Positions 52,200 through 61,694 of a stretch of DNA of 64,000 nucleotides are shown here, piece by piece. The position numbers were made by a program, and so were the translations under genes. The notes beneath the pieces were generated by a model. That model did not search any database, had not been told where the DNA came from, and saw only the letters and a program-made list of their open reading frames with translations. Position 1 is the stretch's first letter, and every line of letters starts with the position of its first letter. The stretch comes from Neobacillus jeddahensis (GTDB lineage: Bacteria; Bacillota; Bacilli; Bacillales; Cytobacillaceae), in the NCBI RefSeq assembly GCF_000612625.1, contig NZ_CCAS010000012.1:1-64000 (forward strand), written 5' to 3'.

Positions 52200-52302
52200 T
52201 TTTTATAGCGTATGATCTTCTTCGGGAGTTGGGAGGATATAACGGGGGAATTCTGTCGATTACAGTGATTTTCACTGCTTTTATGACGTTACCACGTTTA
52301 TC

Positions 52303-52331
52303 AAACCCATCTTCTGAGATGGGTTTTTTGT
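52303..52331 (+). terminator. Riboswitch expression-platform terminator
   Basis: AAACCCATCT/AGATGGGTTT hairpin with a four-base loop and a T run, between the B12 aptamer and the RNR start codon. Confidence 0.88.
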
Positions 52332-52389
52332 CGTTCAAAGAACAAACTTACCCAAATTTTTAAAATACGGTAAACGGGGAGACAGAGAG

Positions 52390-54672
52390 ATGAGCGTAAA
52401 CCTAGATTCAGAGATGAGTTCAGTACATAAAGCGATCAAAAGTGCGGCCGAATCCTATAACCTGGACACCGTACAAATGCTAGAAAAGGTAGCCAGATTA
52501 GAGGAAGCCGCCCAATATGAACAATCACTTCTGTATGCTTTACATCAAATTTCAATGGAGGAACCAAATTGGACCTTCCTAGCAGCACAACTATATGTAG
52601 ACGAACTATATCGCCAGGTCGCCGAAACGAGAGGTTATCCGCACGATAAAAAGTATCAAGACTTCTATTCCTTGATAACCACATTAACAAGGAGGGGGAT
52701 CTACTCCGAAGAGCTAATACAAGCTTATACAAAAGAAGAAATTGAAAGCCTTGGGGCAGAAATCGCGCCGGAGCGCGACCAATTTTTCCAATATATTGGT
52801 CTCTTTTTATTAGCGGATCGGTACTTAACGAGGGACTACGAGGGGAACCTGTATGAGCTGCCGCAGGAACGATTTATGATTATCGCGATGACGTTAATGC
52901 AGAATGAAGAGCGGACGAGGCGTTTAAAGTATGTAAAAGAAGCGTATTGGGCGTTAAGTCATTTGTATATGACTGTTGCGACTCCGACCCTATCGAATGC
53001 CGGGAAAAGTGTCGGTCAGCTTTCGTCTTGTTTTATTGATACCGTTGAAGATTCCTTAGACGGGATTTACTTAAATAATTGGGATACGGCTAGATTGAGT
53101 AAGGACGGCGGGGGAGTTGGCATCTATCTCGGAAAAGTCCGTGCCCTCGGCTCTGATATCAAGAGGTTCAAAGGAAATTCATCCGGGGTCGTTCCGTGGA
53201 TCCGCCTCATTAACGACACGGCCGTGAGTGTTGATCAGTTGGGACAAAGACAAGGAGCCGTAGCCGTTTATTTAGATATTTTTCATAAAGACATCATGAA
53301 TGGCTTTTTGGATGTAAAAACAAATAACGGGGACGAGCGACGGAAGGCCCATGATATCTTTACCGGGGTTTCCATCCCCGATCTGTTTATGGAAAGGCTG
53401 GAAGAGGTCGATGAAAATGGTCGAAGTGTAGGCGAGTGGCATACTTTCTGTCCCCATCAAGTCAAACAGCTTATGGGGTGGAAGGATGAGCAGGGCGTCG
53501 AATTGGGGATGGAGGATTTCTATGATGAATACGACGAAAAGTTTTTCACGGAAAAATATCTGGAAGCCGTCGCTCATCCGCTCCTTCCACGGAAAACGTA
53601 CCGGGCTATGGATATTATGGCGAGGGTGATGATTTCACAATTAGAAACGGGAACCCCGTTTATGTTTTATCGAGATGAGGTCAATCGGCAAAATCCGAAC
53701 AAGCATGTCAGAGGCAAAGGGCGGACGGCCATATTTTGCAGTAATTTGTGCACGGAAATTACGCAAAACATGTCGGCTACGACAATTATCAAGGAGTATC
53801 AGGATGTGGAGGGCAATTTAGTTATCGTCCGTAAACCAGGTGATTTTGTCGTTTGCAATCTATCGTCCATTAATCTAGCGAAAACGGTACGAGACAATGT
53901 CCTTGAACGGCTGATTCCAATCCAAATGAGAATGCTCGATAATGTCATTGATCTGAATTCGATCACGGTCGGACAAGCCGCTGTCACGAATAAAAAATAC
54001 CGGGCTGTCGGTCTGGGGACGTTTGGCTGGCATCATCTCTTGGCGAGAGAGGAAATTTACTGGGAATCAGCGGAGGCGGTTTCGTATGCGGATCGATTAT
54101 ACGAGGACATTGCTTACTATACGATTCGCTCCTCGATGGAACTAGCGAAGGAAAAAGGGTCATACAGTCAATTTGCTGGATCCGAATGGCAAACCGGGGA
54201 CTATTTTACGCGGAAGGGGTACAACAGCGAGCGTTGGAATAAGCTTGCAAATGAAATTAGTGCTTATGGTGTGCGAAATGGCTGGATGATGGCGATCGCC
54301 CCGAACTCGTCGACGGCCAAGATTGGTGGGTCTACTGATGGAATTGATCCGTTGTATGCGGTCGAATACGCAGAGGAAAAGAAGAACTTTAAGTTCAAGG
54401 TAACGGCCCCTGATTTGGATCATCGAACCTATAATTATTACCGGCGCACACGGCATGTCCTCGATCAGCTCTGGAGTATTCGGCAAAATGCCGCCCGCCA
54501 GCGCCATATTGATCAATCGATTAGCTTTAACCTCTATGTCCGTCATGATATAAAAGCGAAGGATTTATTACAGCTTCATCTCGAGGCATGGAGGCTGGGC
54601 TTGAAGACGAGCTATTACGTCCGCAGCACCTCTCAATCTGAGCTGGCAGAATGTGAAGCTTGTCATAGTTAG
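52390..54672 (+). CDS. Class I ribonucleoside-diphosphate reductase, alpha subunit
   Basis: Catalytic subunit that reduces ribonucleotides to deoxyribonucleotides, 760 residues. The active-site cysteines are Cys214 (LSSCFID) and Cys489 (VVCNLSS), the radical triad is N452/C454/E456 (CSNLCTEI), the Tyr pair 742-743 (SYYVRS) relays the radical, and the C-terminal redox pair is CEACHS. The N-terminus lacks the VxKRDG of a full ATP cone, so activity control may be reduced. It could be named nrdA or nrdE; the flavodoxin downstream suggests a class Ib-like maturation. The B12 riboswitch implies a class II enzyme elsewhere in the genome. Confidence 0.93.
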   Translation: MSVNLDSEMSSVHKAIKSAAESYNLDTVQMLEKVARLEEAAQYEQSLLYALHQISMEEPNWTFLAAQLYVDELYRQVAETRGYPHDKKYQDFYSLITTLTRRGIYSEELIQAYTKEEIESLGAEIAPERDQFFQYIGLFLLADRYLTRDYEGNLYELPQERFMIIAMTLMQNEERTRRLKYVKEAYWALSHLYMTVATPTLSNAGKSVGQLSSCFIDTVEDSLDGIYLNNWDTARLSKDGGGVGIYLGKVRALGSDIKRFKGNSSGVVPWIRLINDTAVSVDQLGQRQGAVAVYLDIFHKDIMNGFLDVKTNNGDERRKAHDIFTGVSIPDLFMERLEEVDENGRSVGEWHTFCPHQVKQLMGWKDEQGVELGMEDFYDEYDEKFFTEKYLEAVAHPLLPRKTYRAMDIMARVMISQLETGTPFMFYRDEVNRQNPNKHVRGKGRTAIFCSNLCTEITQNMSATTIIKEYQDVEGNLVIVRKPGDFVVCNLSSINLAKTVRDNVLERLIPIQMRMLDNVIDLNSITVGQAAVTNKKYRAVGLGTFGWHHLLAREEIYWESAEAVSYADRLYEDIAYYTIRSSMELAKEKGSYSQFAGSEWQTGDYFTRKGYNSERWNKLANEISAYGVRNGWMMAIAPNSSTAKIGGSTDGIDPLYAVEYAEEKKNFKFKVTAPDLDHRTYNYYRRTRHVLDQLWSIRQNAARQRHIDQSISFNLYVRHDIKAKDLLQLHLEAWRLGLKTSYYVRSTSQSELAECEACHS

Positions 54673-54702
54673 AAAAAATAAACGAATAGGAGGCTGTAAA
54701 CG

Positions 54703-55746
54703 ATGATTGATTCACCATTAATGAAAATAAAGCTACTTACCCCTGAGTATCCAAATAAATCAACAGGGATTATCAATGGGAAGTCCTCGGGGTTGCTTAA
54801 CTGGAATGACATTGCCTACCCACAGATGTATGAGTTGTATCAAACTCTATTAGCGAATTTTTGGAAGGCGCAGGAAATCAATATGCAGGATGATATTAAA
54901 CAATGGGATACCCTTAGTGAACAGGAAAAGGATGTGTTCCTGCGGATTAACACCCAGCTGGCATCACTCGATAGCCTGCAAACGCCGACGATGTACCAGG
55001 TCATGGACTATGTAACAGACTCTAGCTTTAAGGCGATCTTTGCCGTGATTGCCCAACAAGAAGCCGTTCATAATGAATCATATTCCTATTTGTTAAGCTC
55101 GCTTATTCCGTTAGCGGAGCAAACTGCGCGCTTTAATCAGGCGAAACTGGACCCAATCGTTCGGAAGCGAAATGAACTCATTTTAGTGGCTTATGAGGAA
55201 TTCCGACAGGCCCCTACACCACAAACGCTCTTTCGCTTAGCAGTGAATTCTATTAATCTCGAAGGCATTTATTTTTATGCAGGCTTTGCTTTTTTCTATC
55301 ATTTAGCAAGGCAGCAGAAAATGCTAAAAACAAGCACGATGATTAGTTATATTCAACGGGATGAAATGCAGCACGCCTATTTTATGGCACAATTTATTCG
55401 CATTCTGCTAACGGAAAATCCAGCGCTCCATACGGACGAAAATATCGCCTATATTTACCGAATGATTAGCGAGGCGGTCGAGCTGGAAAAGGAATGGGCT
55501 CAGTATATTTTAGCGGATATCAAGGGAATCGATTTAACGGAATTTTCAGCGTACCTTGAATACCTTGCTAACAAACGCTTACGCCAGCTCGGTCTGAAGA
55601 ATTTATATGAGGAACGAACGAATCCGATGCCGTGGATTCATGTGTTTAGTGATGAGATGATGAATGAGACGAAGTCGGATTTCTTTGAGCAAAAATCACG
55701 AACGTATACGAAGGTCTCCCAGTCGAATGGATTTGACGAGTTATAA
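54703..55746 (+). CDS. Class I ribonucleotide reductase, beta subunit
   Basis: Radical-generating, dimetal subunit of 347 residues. Metal ligands are Asp in LASLDSLQ, Glu/His in QQEAVHNESY, and the Glu and ExxH of NLEGIYFYAGF and IQRDEMQHAYF. The Tyr four residues after the first His (EAVHNESY) is the radical tyrosine position, so a normal tyrosyl enzyme is expected. AGGAGG precedes ATG 54703, 30 bases after alpha. Iron or manganese use cannot be decided from sequence. Confidence 0.92.
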   Translation: MIDSPLMKIKLLTPEYPNKSTGIINGKSSGLLNWNDIAYPQMYELYQTLLANFWKAQEINMQDDIKQWDTLSEQEKDVFLRINTQLASLDSLQTPTMYQVMDYVTDSSFKAIFAVIAQQEAVHNESYSYLLSSLIPLAEQTARFNQAKLDPIVRKRNELILVAYEEFRQAPTPQTLFRLAVNSINLEGIYFYAGFAFFYHLARQQKMLKTSTMISYIQRDEMQHAYFMAQFIRILLTENPALHTDENIAYIYRMISEAVELEKEWAQYILADIKGIDLTEFSAYLEYLANKRLRQLGLKNLYEERTNPMPWIHVFSDEMMNETKSDFFEQKSRTYTKVSQSNGFDEL

Positions 55747-55747
55747 A

Positions 55748-56212
55748 ATGAAAGTGGCGATTGTGTATACATCGGTTACCGGGAATACGTTAGATTTGGC
55801 GCAAGAGCTGTATCGGCTCTTCCTTCGTCAAACAGTCGACATAGTTCTGTACCAAATTGTTGACTTTCCCCTTTCACAGCTACGATCATTAGATGGAGTT
55901 GTAATTGGGTCGTATACCTGGGGGAGTGGGGAAATCCCCAGGGAAATGTGGGGGCTCTATGACGAAATTGCATCACTAGATAGGCACGATTGGGTTAGCG
56001 CGGTGTTTGGAACGGGTGACAGCTTGTATCCCAACTATTGTGGAGCCGTCGATCGGTTTCGCGATATGTTATATGTGCATACAAATTTAGCTGCAACACT
56101 GAAGGTCGAATTGGCTCCACAAATCCAAGATGGCCCACGCTGTCAGAGGTTTGTGGAGTCTGTGATAAGGCGGGTGGGAAAGATCTCATTTGAAAAAAGC
56201 CATAGCGAGTAA
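55748..56212 (+). CDS. Flavodoxin (NrdI-like role suggested)
   Basis: A 154-residue FMN protein. The phosphate-binding loop is YTSVTGNTLDLAQEL (7-21), with the second ring loop GSYTWGSGEIP near residues 53-63. It starts one base after the beta stop, so it is translationally coupled. In class Ib systems NrdI, a flavodoxin, helps assemble the manganese cofactor; this protein is longer than NrdI and may do a similar job or serve as reductant. The role is inferred from location. Confidence 0.85.
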   Translation: MKVAIVYTSVTGNTLDLAQELYRLFLRQTVDIVLYQIVDFPLSQLRSLDGVVIGSYTWGSGEIPREMWGLYDEIASLDRHDWVSAVFGTGDSLYPNYCGAVDRFRDMLYVHTNLAATLKVELAPQIQDGPRCQRFVESVIRRVGKISFEKSHSE

Positions 56213-56311
56213 ATGAAGACCCAACCAACGCTGGCAACTCAGAAAAAAGTCCTGTATGTCCGAAATGAAGAATAAATATCATGACTATCGAAAGCCGCTT
56301 GTAAAAAAGGA

Positions 56312-56806
56312 TTAACTGCTCAGTCTTTCCGCACGCTTAATAAATTGATAATAAAGCCCTGTTGTCGTTTGGACCACTAAAAATACAGCTACAGAATAGG
56401 GAAGCTGATAGCCATTTTGATAATGGGTGACGCCCATCCAGCCAGATAGTTTCTCCATTATGAGTCCGACCATCGTCCAGCCCAACACGTAAAAGAGAAA
56501 GGTCTTTTTATGAATCTGGAACCGTTCGTAAAAATATACAAAAAAGTAGCCGAATGTAGCAAATAAAAGATAGGTCAGCAGATCGAACCATTCGTATTGG
56601 TTCGAGTCGTTTACCCTATAAAAATCAAGCAGACCCCCGCCAATGGTAAAGTCAAACAAGGTAGCATTGGTAAAACCCCAAAGGAGAAATAAAAGAGCGA
56701 TTTTGCGTGGTAGTTTTTTGGGTAGCAGGAAGAGCGCCCCATAGGCAATCACGAGCATGATGACAATATAGATTTCATTTTTATCAAACTGTTCCCAGAG
56801 AATCAT
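56312..56806 (-). CDS. CBO0543-type membrane protein (pair 1, second gene)
   Basis: A 164-residue protein with five helices. Segments LLPKKLPRKIALLFLLWG and EWFDLLTYLLFATFGYFFVYFYERF match the product at 61159-61659 (LPKRYPFS, ELFDLFTYLLYAPFSYFFIYFYDR). Function unknown. Its start overlaps the upstream gene by four bases. Confidence 0.75.
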   Translation of the reverse strand: MILWEQFDKNEIYIVIMLVIAYGALFLLPKKLPRKIALLFLLWGFTNATLFDFTIGGGLLDFYRVNDSNQYEWFDLLTYLLFATFGYFFVYFYERFQIHKKTFLFYVLGWTMVGLIMEKLSGWMGVTHYQNGYQLPYSVAVFLVVQTTTGLYYQFIKRAERLSS

Positions 56807-57255
56807 GTCGGGTTCACCACATCTTTCGTGACTTGTTTAAATCCACGTAGGGAAAAGAGGGCGACAAGAGCGAGCAGAAGATAGTAAAGTACATCATAGC
56901 CAAAATTCCATTTTGTGTACGTTAAGATATGGAAGGAGGTAGTCAACAAGCTCATTCCCATCATCATCACCACGGTAGAAACAATAAATATGAATTGGTG
57001 AAAAAGATTCATCAGTATCAATACGATCATCGGCATGATGATACTTCGGTTGAGTAAGAATGCAGTGTAATCGAGGGGTTTCCTGGATACATGGATCGCT
57101 TTCATCTCTTCAACATTGATCCAAGATACGTTAATAATGATGACCAGCAAAAGCAAGAAGATAAAGGTATTTTCCACGGGCGAAAGCCTTTTAGGAATAA
57201 TGATAAAGATTCCTGTAAGTAACCATGCTAATAAGAAAAAAAGTGCAAATCCCAT
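56803..57255 (-). CDS. CBO0543-type membrane protein (pair 1, first gene)
   Basis: A 150-residue protein with five helices, IIPKRLSPVENTFIFLLLLV near the start. It is the counterpart of the product at 60685-61155: similar length, helix order and gene order. The two genes of this pair overlap (ATGA). Confidence 0.7.
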   Translation of the reverse strand: MGFALFFLLAWLLTGIFIIIPKRLSPVENTFIFLLLLVIIINVSWINVEEMKAIHVSRKPLDYTAFLLNRSIIMPMIVLILMNLFHQFIFIVSTVVMMMGMSLLTTSFHILTYTKWNFGYDVLYYLLLALVALFSLRGFKQVTKDVVNPT

Positions 57256-57391
57256 ATAAGCCTCCGAATCTGATTCCCATCGTTTTGAGGATTAGTATGG
57301 ACAGTATTCGAAAATAAATTCCCCTTAAGGTAGCATTTAAAAACTCAGCTTTTCATCGCTTCCATCACGATAGGAATGTGAAACTCTTGCA

Positions 57392-58789
57392 TCAAAGGGG
57401 AATGTGGACCTGATCAATCAGCCGGCGGATTCCTTGCAAAATTTGTTCCTCATTGGAGTAAGAATAACTTAACCTGAGCCAGGAGGAGGTTTGCTTCAAT
57501 GGATCACAAATCTGTCCGGGTACAAAGGAAATCGATTGCTGCAGGCTCTTGGCTAAAAGTTCTTCTGTCGAGACATGGCTTGGCAGCTGCACCCATAAAT
57601 TCAAACCTCCGTTTGGACTGGTCCAGCGCCAATCAGTAGCACCTAGTACTCTTTCCATAAGCTCCTTTCGTATTTGCAAAGCAATCCGGAGCTTTTCGAT
57701 GTGCTGCTGGACCCGCGCTGATGCGAAATAATGAAGGAAAATCTTTTGATTGAGCAGGGGTGAGCCGTTATCTGCCAATGATTTCACTGCCAGGAGAGAT
57801 TTTATCAGGGAGGTGTGCCCCATCATTACGGCAATCCGCAATCCAGGCGAGATATATTTGCAAAAACTTCTGAGATAAATGACTGTTCCAGACGTATCGT
57901 ATGTGTAGATCGGCGGTGGTGGCTCCTGATCAAAATAAATATCGTGATAGGCATCGTCCTCGATTAATAGACAGCGATATTGCTCAGCTAATTGAACGAG
58001 TTGCTTCCTTTGCGCCGCTGAGACCGTATAGCCGGTTGGATTATGGAAGGTTGGATTCAGATAGAAGAGGCGCGGTTTATGTGTTTTCATCATGAATTCA
58101 ACCTGGTCCAAATCGTACCCGTCGGGATGGATATCGACCGTCACAATATTGGCCCCCTGGGCTCGAAAAATATCAATTGCGGCACTATAGCTCGGCCGTT
58201 CCAATAGGATCGTGTCTCTAGCTTTGACAAAGGCTTGGGCTACAAGGTGAATGGCCTGGGTAGAACCGGTCGTAATCAACAGGTTTTCTGCTGGTGTGAT
58301 GGTTTTATAGTGGTGAACAAAGTAGTGAGCTAGTGTTTCCCGGAGCTCCCCATCGCCTTGAATCGTTGAGTAGGTAGAGAGGACTTTCGAGTATAGATCA
58401 AACACCTTCTTTACATAGTCTGATAAATAGCGATTCGGCAACAAATTGGGATCAATTAACGCCTGGGAAAAGTCATAGGAAACGGGAATCTGATGAATTT
58501 CTGACAAGTGATTTTTTTGCACATAGGCGGAAATAATCGGGTTATCAAGGTTTTCAAAATTACTCTTTGCTCTAGAATGAACATAATAGCCGGATTTATC
58601 CTTGGCATAAATCTTGTTTTCCTGTTTGAGAAGCTGATAAGCCTTGAGGACCGTTAACCGATGAACGCTCATATCGGCGGCTAAATTCCTGATGGATGGA
58701 AGCTTCTCGTCTTCGCGCCATTCATTGAGTTCGATCCGGTGTAATACATAATCATAAACTTGCTTAAATAGGTAATCACCATTCGTCAT
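57392..58789 (-). CDS. MocR-type regulator (GntR HTH plus aminotransferase domain)
   Basis: A 465-residue regulator. Residues 1-75 are a GntR winged helix (KLPSIRNLAADMSVHRLTVLKAYQLLKQENKIYAKDKSGYYV). Residues 100-460 form a class I aminotransferase fold with a PLP-binding Lys in LRSFCKYISPGLRI. MocR proteins use PLP to sense metabolites and usually control a divergent gene, here a DMT transporter. ATG 58789 has GGGAGG seven bases upstream. Direct repeats in the shared promoter are its likely site. Confidence 0.9.
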   Translation of the reverse strand: MTNGDYLFKQVYDYVLHRIELNEWREDEKLPSIRNLAADMSVHRLTVLKAYQLLKQENKIYAKDKSGYYVHSRAKSNFENLDNPIISAYVQKNHLSEIHQIPVSYDFSQALIDPNLLPNRYLSDYVKKVFDLYSKVLSTYSTIQGDGELRETLAHYFVHHYKTITPAENLLITTGSTQAIHLVAQAFVKARDTILLERPSYSAAIDIFRAQGANIVTVDIHPDGYDLDQVEFMMKTHKPRLFYLNPTFHNPTGYTVSAAQRKQLVQLAEQYRCLLIEDDAYHDIYFDQEPPPPIYTYDTSGTVIYLRSFCKYISPGLRIAVMMGHTSLIKSLLAVKSLADNGSPLLNQKIFLHYFASARVQQHIEKLRIALQIRKELMERVLGATDWRWTSPNGGLNLWVQLPSHVSTEELLAKSLQQSISFVPGQICDPLKQTSSWLRLSYSYSNEEQILQGIRRLIDQVHIPL

Positions 58790-58840
58790 GTTCGTTCCTC
58801 CCACTTTTCTTTGATTTTACCATGATTTGCCTCTTTCTGG

Positions 58841-58881
58841 TCTATTTATCGTGATCTGTTCTATTCACGTCCCTCTATAAT
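58841..58881 (+). promoter_or_regulatory. Promoter of the DMT transporter with MocR direct repeats
   Basis: GTCTATTTA at 58841 and GTCTATTCA at 58859, 18 bases apart, flank the -35 position of a promoter whose -10 is TATAAT at 58876. Direct repeats overlapping -35 suit a MocR activator or repressor. Confidence 0.6.
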
Positions 58882-58902
58882 GGAGCAAAAGGGGGAATAG
58901 TA

Positions 58903-59820
58903 ATGATCATCGTGGGTTATTTGTTTATGTGTGTTATTTTTGGAACGACATTCCTTGCGATAAAGGTAGGAGTCGATGCAGGAGCGGCGCCTTTTTTTTC
59001 AGCTGGAATGCGCTTCTTCATGGCAGGATTGGTTCTATTTGTCATGATGGTTTGGCAAAAAAAGGCGAAGATCGGGTTGCTTTTTCGCAAGGAAATACTT
59101 TTAACGGGGATTGGCTTAACTTTTGGGACGTTTTCAACCCTTTATTGGGCAGAGCAATACGTGTCGTCAGGGACTGCAGCGGTCTTATCGGCAACTGGAC
59201 CGATGCTCATTTTACTCATTCAGACGTTCATATTAAAAATAAAAGCGACGCTGTCATCCTTTATCGGCTGTCTAGTGGGAATGGTGGGCGTTTTTCTGCT
59301 GATTTTACCGAGCCTTCATGCGCAGGTGAATGGGTATTGGGTGTTGGGGTGTCTCGTGATTATGGGGGGAACAGCATTTTATGCTTCGGGAACGTTGTAT
59401 TCTAAACAAGTGATCAAAAAATTCCCGACGACATCACCGATTGCCTTAAATGCGGCTCAAATGATGCATGGGGGCATTTTGTTGTTTCTTTTATCTATGC
59501 TGACCGAGAAGGTACAGCTGAGTATTCTGCTCCAACCGATGGCAATGGGTTCATTACTGTATTTAATTATCTTTGGCTCGATGGTGGGTCACAGTCTTTA
59601 TTATTGGCTTGTTTCGAAAACGAATCCAGTGTTTCCAGCGACGTGGCTGTTTGTGTCACCGATTCTCGCATTATCGCTGGGCGTGATGATCTATCATGAA
59701 TATCTCTCCTGGTTATCAGGGCTCGGTGCGTTTACGATTGTTCTTGGAACGATTATTGTCCATATGGAGGCATTAAAAGGCCTAAACTGGAGGCGCTTGT
59801 CGCTTTCACAGGATAGATAG
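58903..59820 (+). CDS. DMT-superfamily transporter (EamA)
   Basis: A 305-residue exporter with ten helices in two EamA repeats (first LFMCVIFGTTFLAIKVGVDAGA, second LVIMGGTAFYASGTLYSKQVIKKFP). Divergent from the MocR gene and probably controlled by it. EamA transporters export amino acids and metabolites. The substrate may be related to the PLP-bound metabolite sensed by MocR, which is inference. Confidence 0.88.
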   Translation: MIIVGYLFMCVIFGTTFLAIKVGVDAGAAPFFSAGMRFFMAGLVLFVMMVWQKKAKIGLLFRKEILLTGIGLTFGTFSTLYWAEQYVSSGTAAVLSATGPMLILLIQTFILKIKATLSSFIGCLVGMVGVFLLILPSLHAQVNGYWVLGCLVIMGGTAFYASGTLYSKQVIKKFPTTSPIALNAAQMMHGGILLFLLSMLTEKVQLSILLQPMAMGSLLYLIIFGSMVGHSLYYWLVSKTNPVFPATWLFVSPILALSLGVMIYHEYLSWLSGLGAFTIVLGTIIVHMEALKGLNWRRLSLSQDR

Positions 59821-59851
59821 ATTTTTATATCCTTCCATAGGACTGAAAAAA

Positions 59852-60472
59852 TTAGAGCTTTTCGGCAATTTTTTGGATAATGGCTTCATAATAGGAGAGT
59901 TGGTGGGGGACAAATCGATCCCTGCCCACTTCTTGATCGATGACACACTTTTCACCGTCAGGCTTAATTTCATAACCAAAGACGCGCACTGTTTCTCTTT
60001 TTCCACGCCAAAGGTCACGGAAATGAGGGAACTCGACCTTGATCATTCCGGACACTTCTTCTTCTTGAAGGCTGAAACCATCTAGTTCCTGCTCACATCT
60101 ATATAAAAATAAGTGAGCCATTTCATTATCTATTAACTGTTCTTCGCTCACGCAGTAGTCAAACTGCCCTAATGACACTAACTCCTCAAAGGAAACATCA
60201 ATGCCCAGTTCCTCGCCGATTTCGCGAACGCCATCCCGTACTGTTTCGTGCGCCAATAAATGTCCGGCAGCGGTAATATCAAACAGGTTCCCGTGCTCTT
60301 TTTTTCGCGGACTGCGCAGTTGCAGATAGAGGTAGACAGCATCCTTATCATGATGAACAAACCAGCAATGAAAGGATTCATGCCATAAGCCCTTCTGATG
60401 AACCTCGGCACGACTAGCCACACCGATCTCGTTCCGATTCTGATCAAATATTTTTAATAACTCCTCGTCCAT
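59852..60472 (-). CDS. Nudix hydrolase (YfcD/isopentenyl-diphosphate isomerase-like)
   Basis: A 206-residue Mg-dependent hydrolase. The Nudix box is GHLLAHETVRDGVREIGEELGI (residues 69-90), with all catalytic Glu positions present. The N-terminal part (LLKIFDQNRNEIGVASRAEVHQKGLWHESFHCWFV) follows the IPP-isomerase-like subgroup. Its substrate is unknown. Confidence 0.88.
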   Translation of the reverse strand: MDEELLKIFDQNRNEIGVASRAEVHQKGLWHESFHCWFVHHDKDAVYLYLQLRSPRKKEHGNLFDITAAGHLLAHETVRDGVREIGEELGIDVSFEELVSLGQFDYCVSEEQLIDNEMAHLFLYRCEQELDGFSLQEEEVSGMIKVEFPHFRDLWRGKRETVRVFGYEIKPDGEKCVIDQEVGRDRFVPHQLSYYEAIIQKIAEKL

Positions 60473-60684
60473 GTGTTCTCACTCCTTACAGCATTATATG
60501 TAAATACATAGAATTTCTATGTATATTGATAGACTATATGATTGAGAGAGAAAATTCAACCGTAAACTGAAAATAATTGTAAAAAACTAGTGCTTGAAAT
60601 AATGTGGAGGAGTAAATTCCCTCTTTTTAACCAATCCTATGAGTTAAGGTTAATACTGTAATTGTAATAGGGGGAAATTGGACG

Positions 60685-61155
60685 TTGAAGCTCTCCATTA
60701 TTGTGGGTCTAGCACTTGTATTGCTCATTTCCTTATTGATCAAGAGAGAGAAGCGTAACCTGCTGGAAAACCTTTTTATTATGATGATCGCGGAATTTTT
60801 GGTTACCGGCTATATTGGAGTATTTTATATTAATTTAGAAATTTGGTCAGTGGCCGACCGAATCGACTTGTTTATTATTTTTCGTTTCTATGAAGTGATA
60901 ATCGTGCCATTTATCTGGTTTTGGTATGTCAATCTCCTTCAGAATGTCGAGGCACTTGGGTTGAAAGTGCTCCTTTCCTGTGTATTTGTCGCGATTCAAA
61001 GCGGTGTAGAGCAATGGATGGGGGTATGGAAGGTGATTCTCTATCAGGATTGGCAGCTGTGGCAGACGGTCCTCCTCCAAATCATGATGCTGCTGATCCT
61101 TCATATGGGCTTGCATTGGTATCGCTCCATTTTGCGAAAAGAAGGGATTTGGTAG
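60685..61155 (+). CDS. CBO0543-type membrane protein (pair 2, first gene)
   Basis: A 156-residue protein, TTG start with GGGGGAA upstream. Five hydrophobic segments and LLENLFIMMIAEFLVTGYIG, matching the layout of the 56803-57255 product. The partner gene starts three bases after its stop. Confidence 0.7.
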   Translation: MKLSIIVGLALVLLISLLIKREKRNLLENLFIMMIAEFLVTGYIGVFYINLEIWSVADRIDLFIIFRFYEVIIVPFIWFWYVNLLQNVEALGLKVLLSCVFVAIQSGVEQWMGVWKVILYQDWQLWQTVLLQIMMLLILHMGLHWYRSILRKEGIW

Positions 61156-61158
61156 GGA

Positions 61159-61659
61159 ATGTTGCCACTTCCACAGAAATTTGACCTAAATGAATGGTGT
61201 CTGCTGATCTGCATTATTCTGGCGTTTACGATTTTTTTTTGGTTGCCAAAGCGATATCCTTTCAGTATCACGATCCTATTATTGTTATTTGGTCCGACTG
61301 TTGCCAGGCTCATGGATCATCTGTTGGCCTTTGCTAAACTGGATTTATACAATTTAATGGATGGTCCAAAATTTGAATTATTTGATTTGTTCACCTATCT
61401 TTTGTATGCCCCCTTTTCCTACTTTTTCATCTATTTTTATGATAGGTGGAACATCAGGGGATACTGGATTGTCGTGTATATTTTGTTGTTTTCGTCGGGA
61501 GGCGCTTTTTTTGAGTGGATTCTAAAGGTCTGTCATATCTTCCTCTATAAGGGGTGGATACTGGGGTATTCCTTTAATGTCTATTTTGTCATACAAACCG
61601 TGGAATTGCTTTTCTACTATACAGTGAGACGGGCGTATATGAGTTTAACGATAAAGTGA
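61159..61659 (+). CDS. CBO0543-type membrane protein (pair 2, second gene)
   Basis: A 166-residue protein with five helices: WLPKRYPFSITILLLLFGPTV and ELFDLFTYLLYAPFSYFFIYFYDRW. It is clearly paralogous to the product at 56312-56806. Function unknown. Confidence 0.75.
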   Translation: MLPLPQKFDLNEWCLLICIILAFTIFFWLPKRYPFSITILLLLFGPTVARLMDHLLAFAKLDLYNLMDGPKFELFDLFTYLLYAPFSYFFIYFYDRWNIRGYWIVVYILLFSSGGAFFEWILKVCHIFLYKGWILGYSFNVYFVIQTVELLFYYTVRRAYMSLTIK

Positions 61660-61694
61660 AGGGGGATGAATTTGAGAGTGCGAAGCGGATAATA

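Noticed and set aside
54160-54546. 128-residue minus-strand frame
   Set aside because: Antisense to the RNR alpha gene with no start signal.
58929-59405. 158-residue frame inside the DMT transporter
   Set aside because: Out-of-frame shadow of the EamA gene, whose membrane segments are clear in the other frame.
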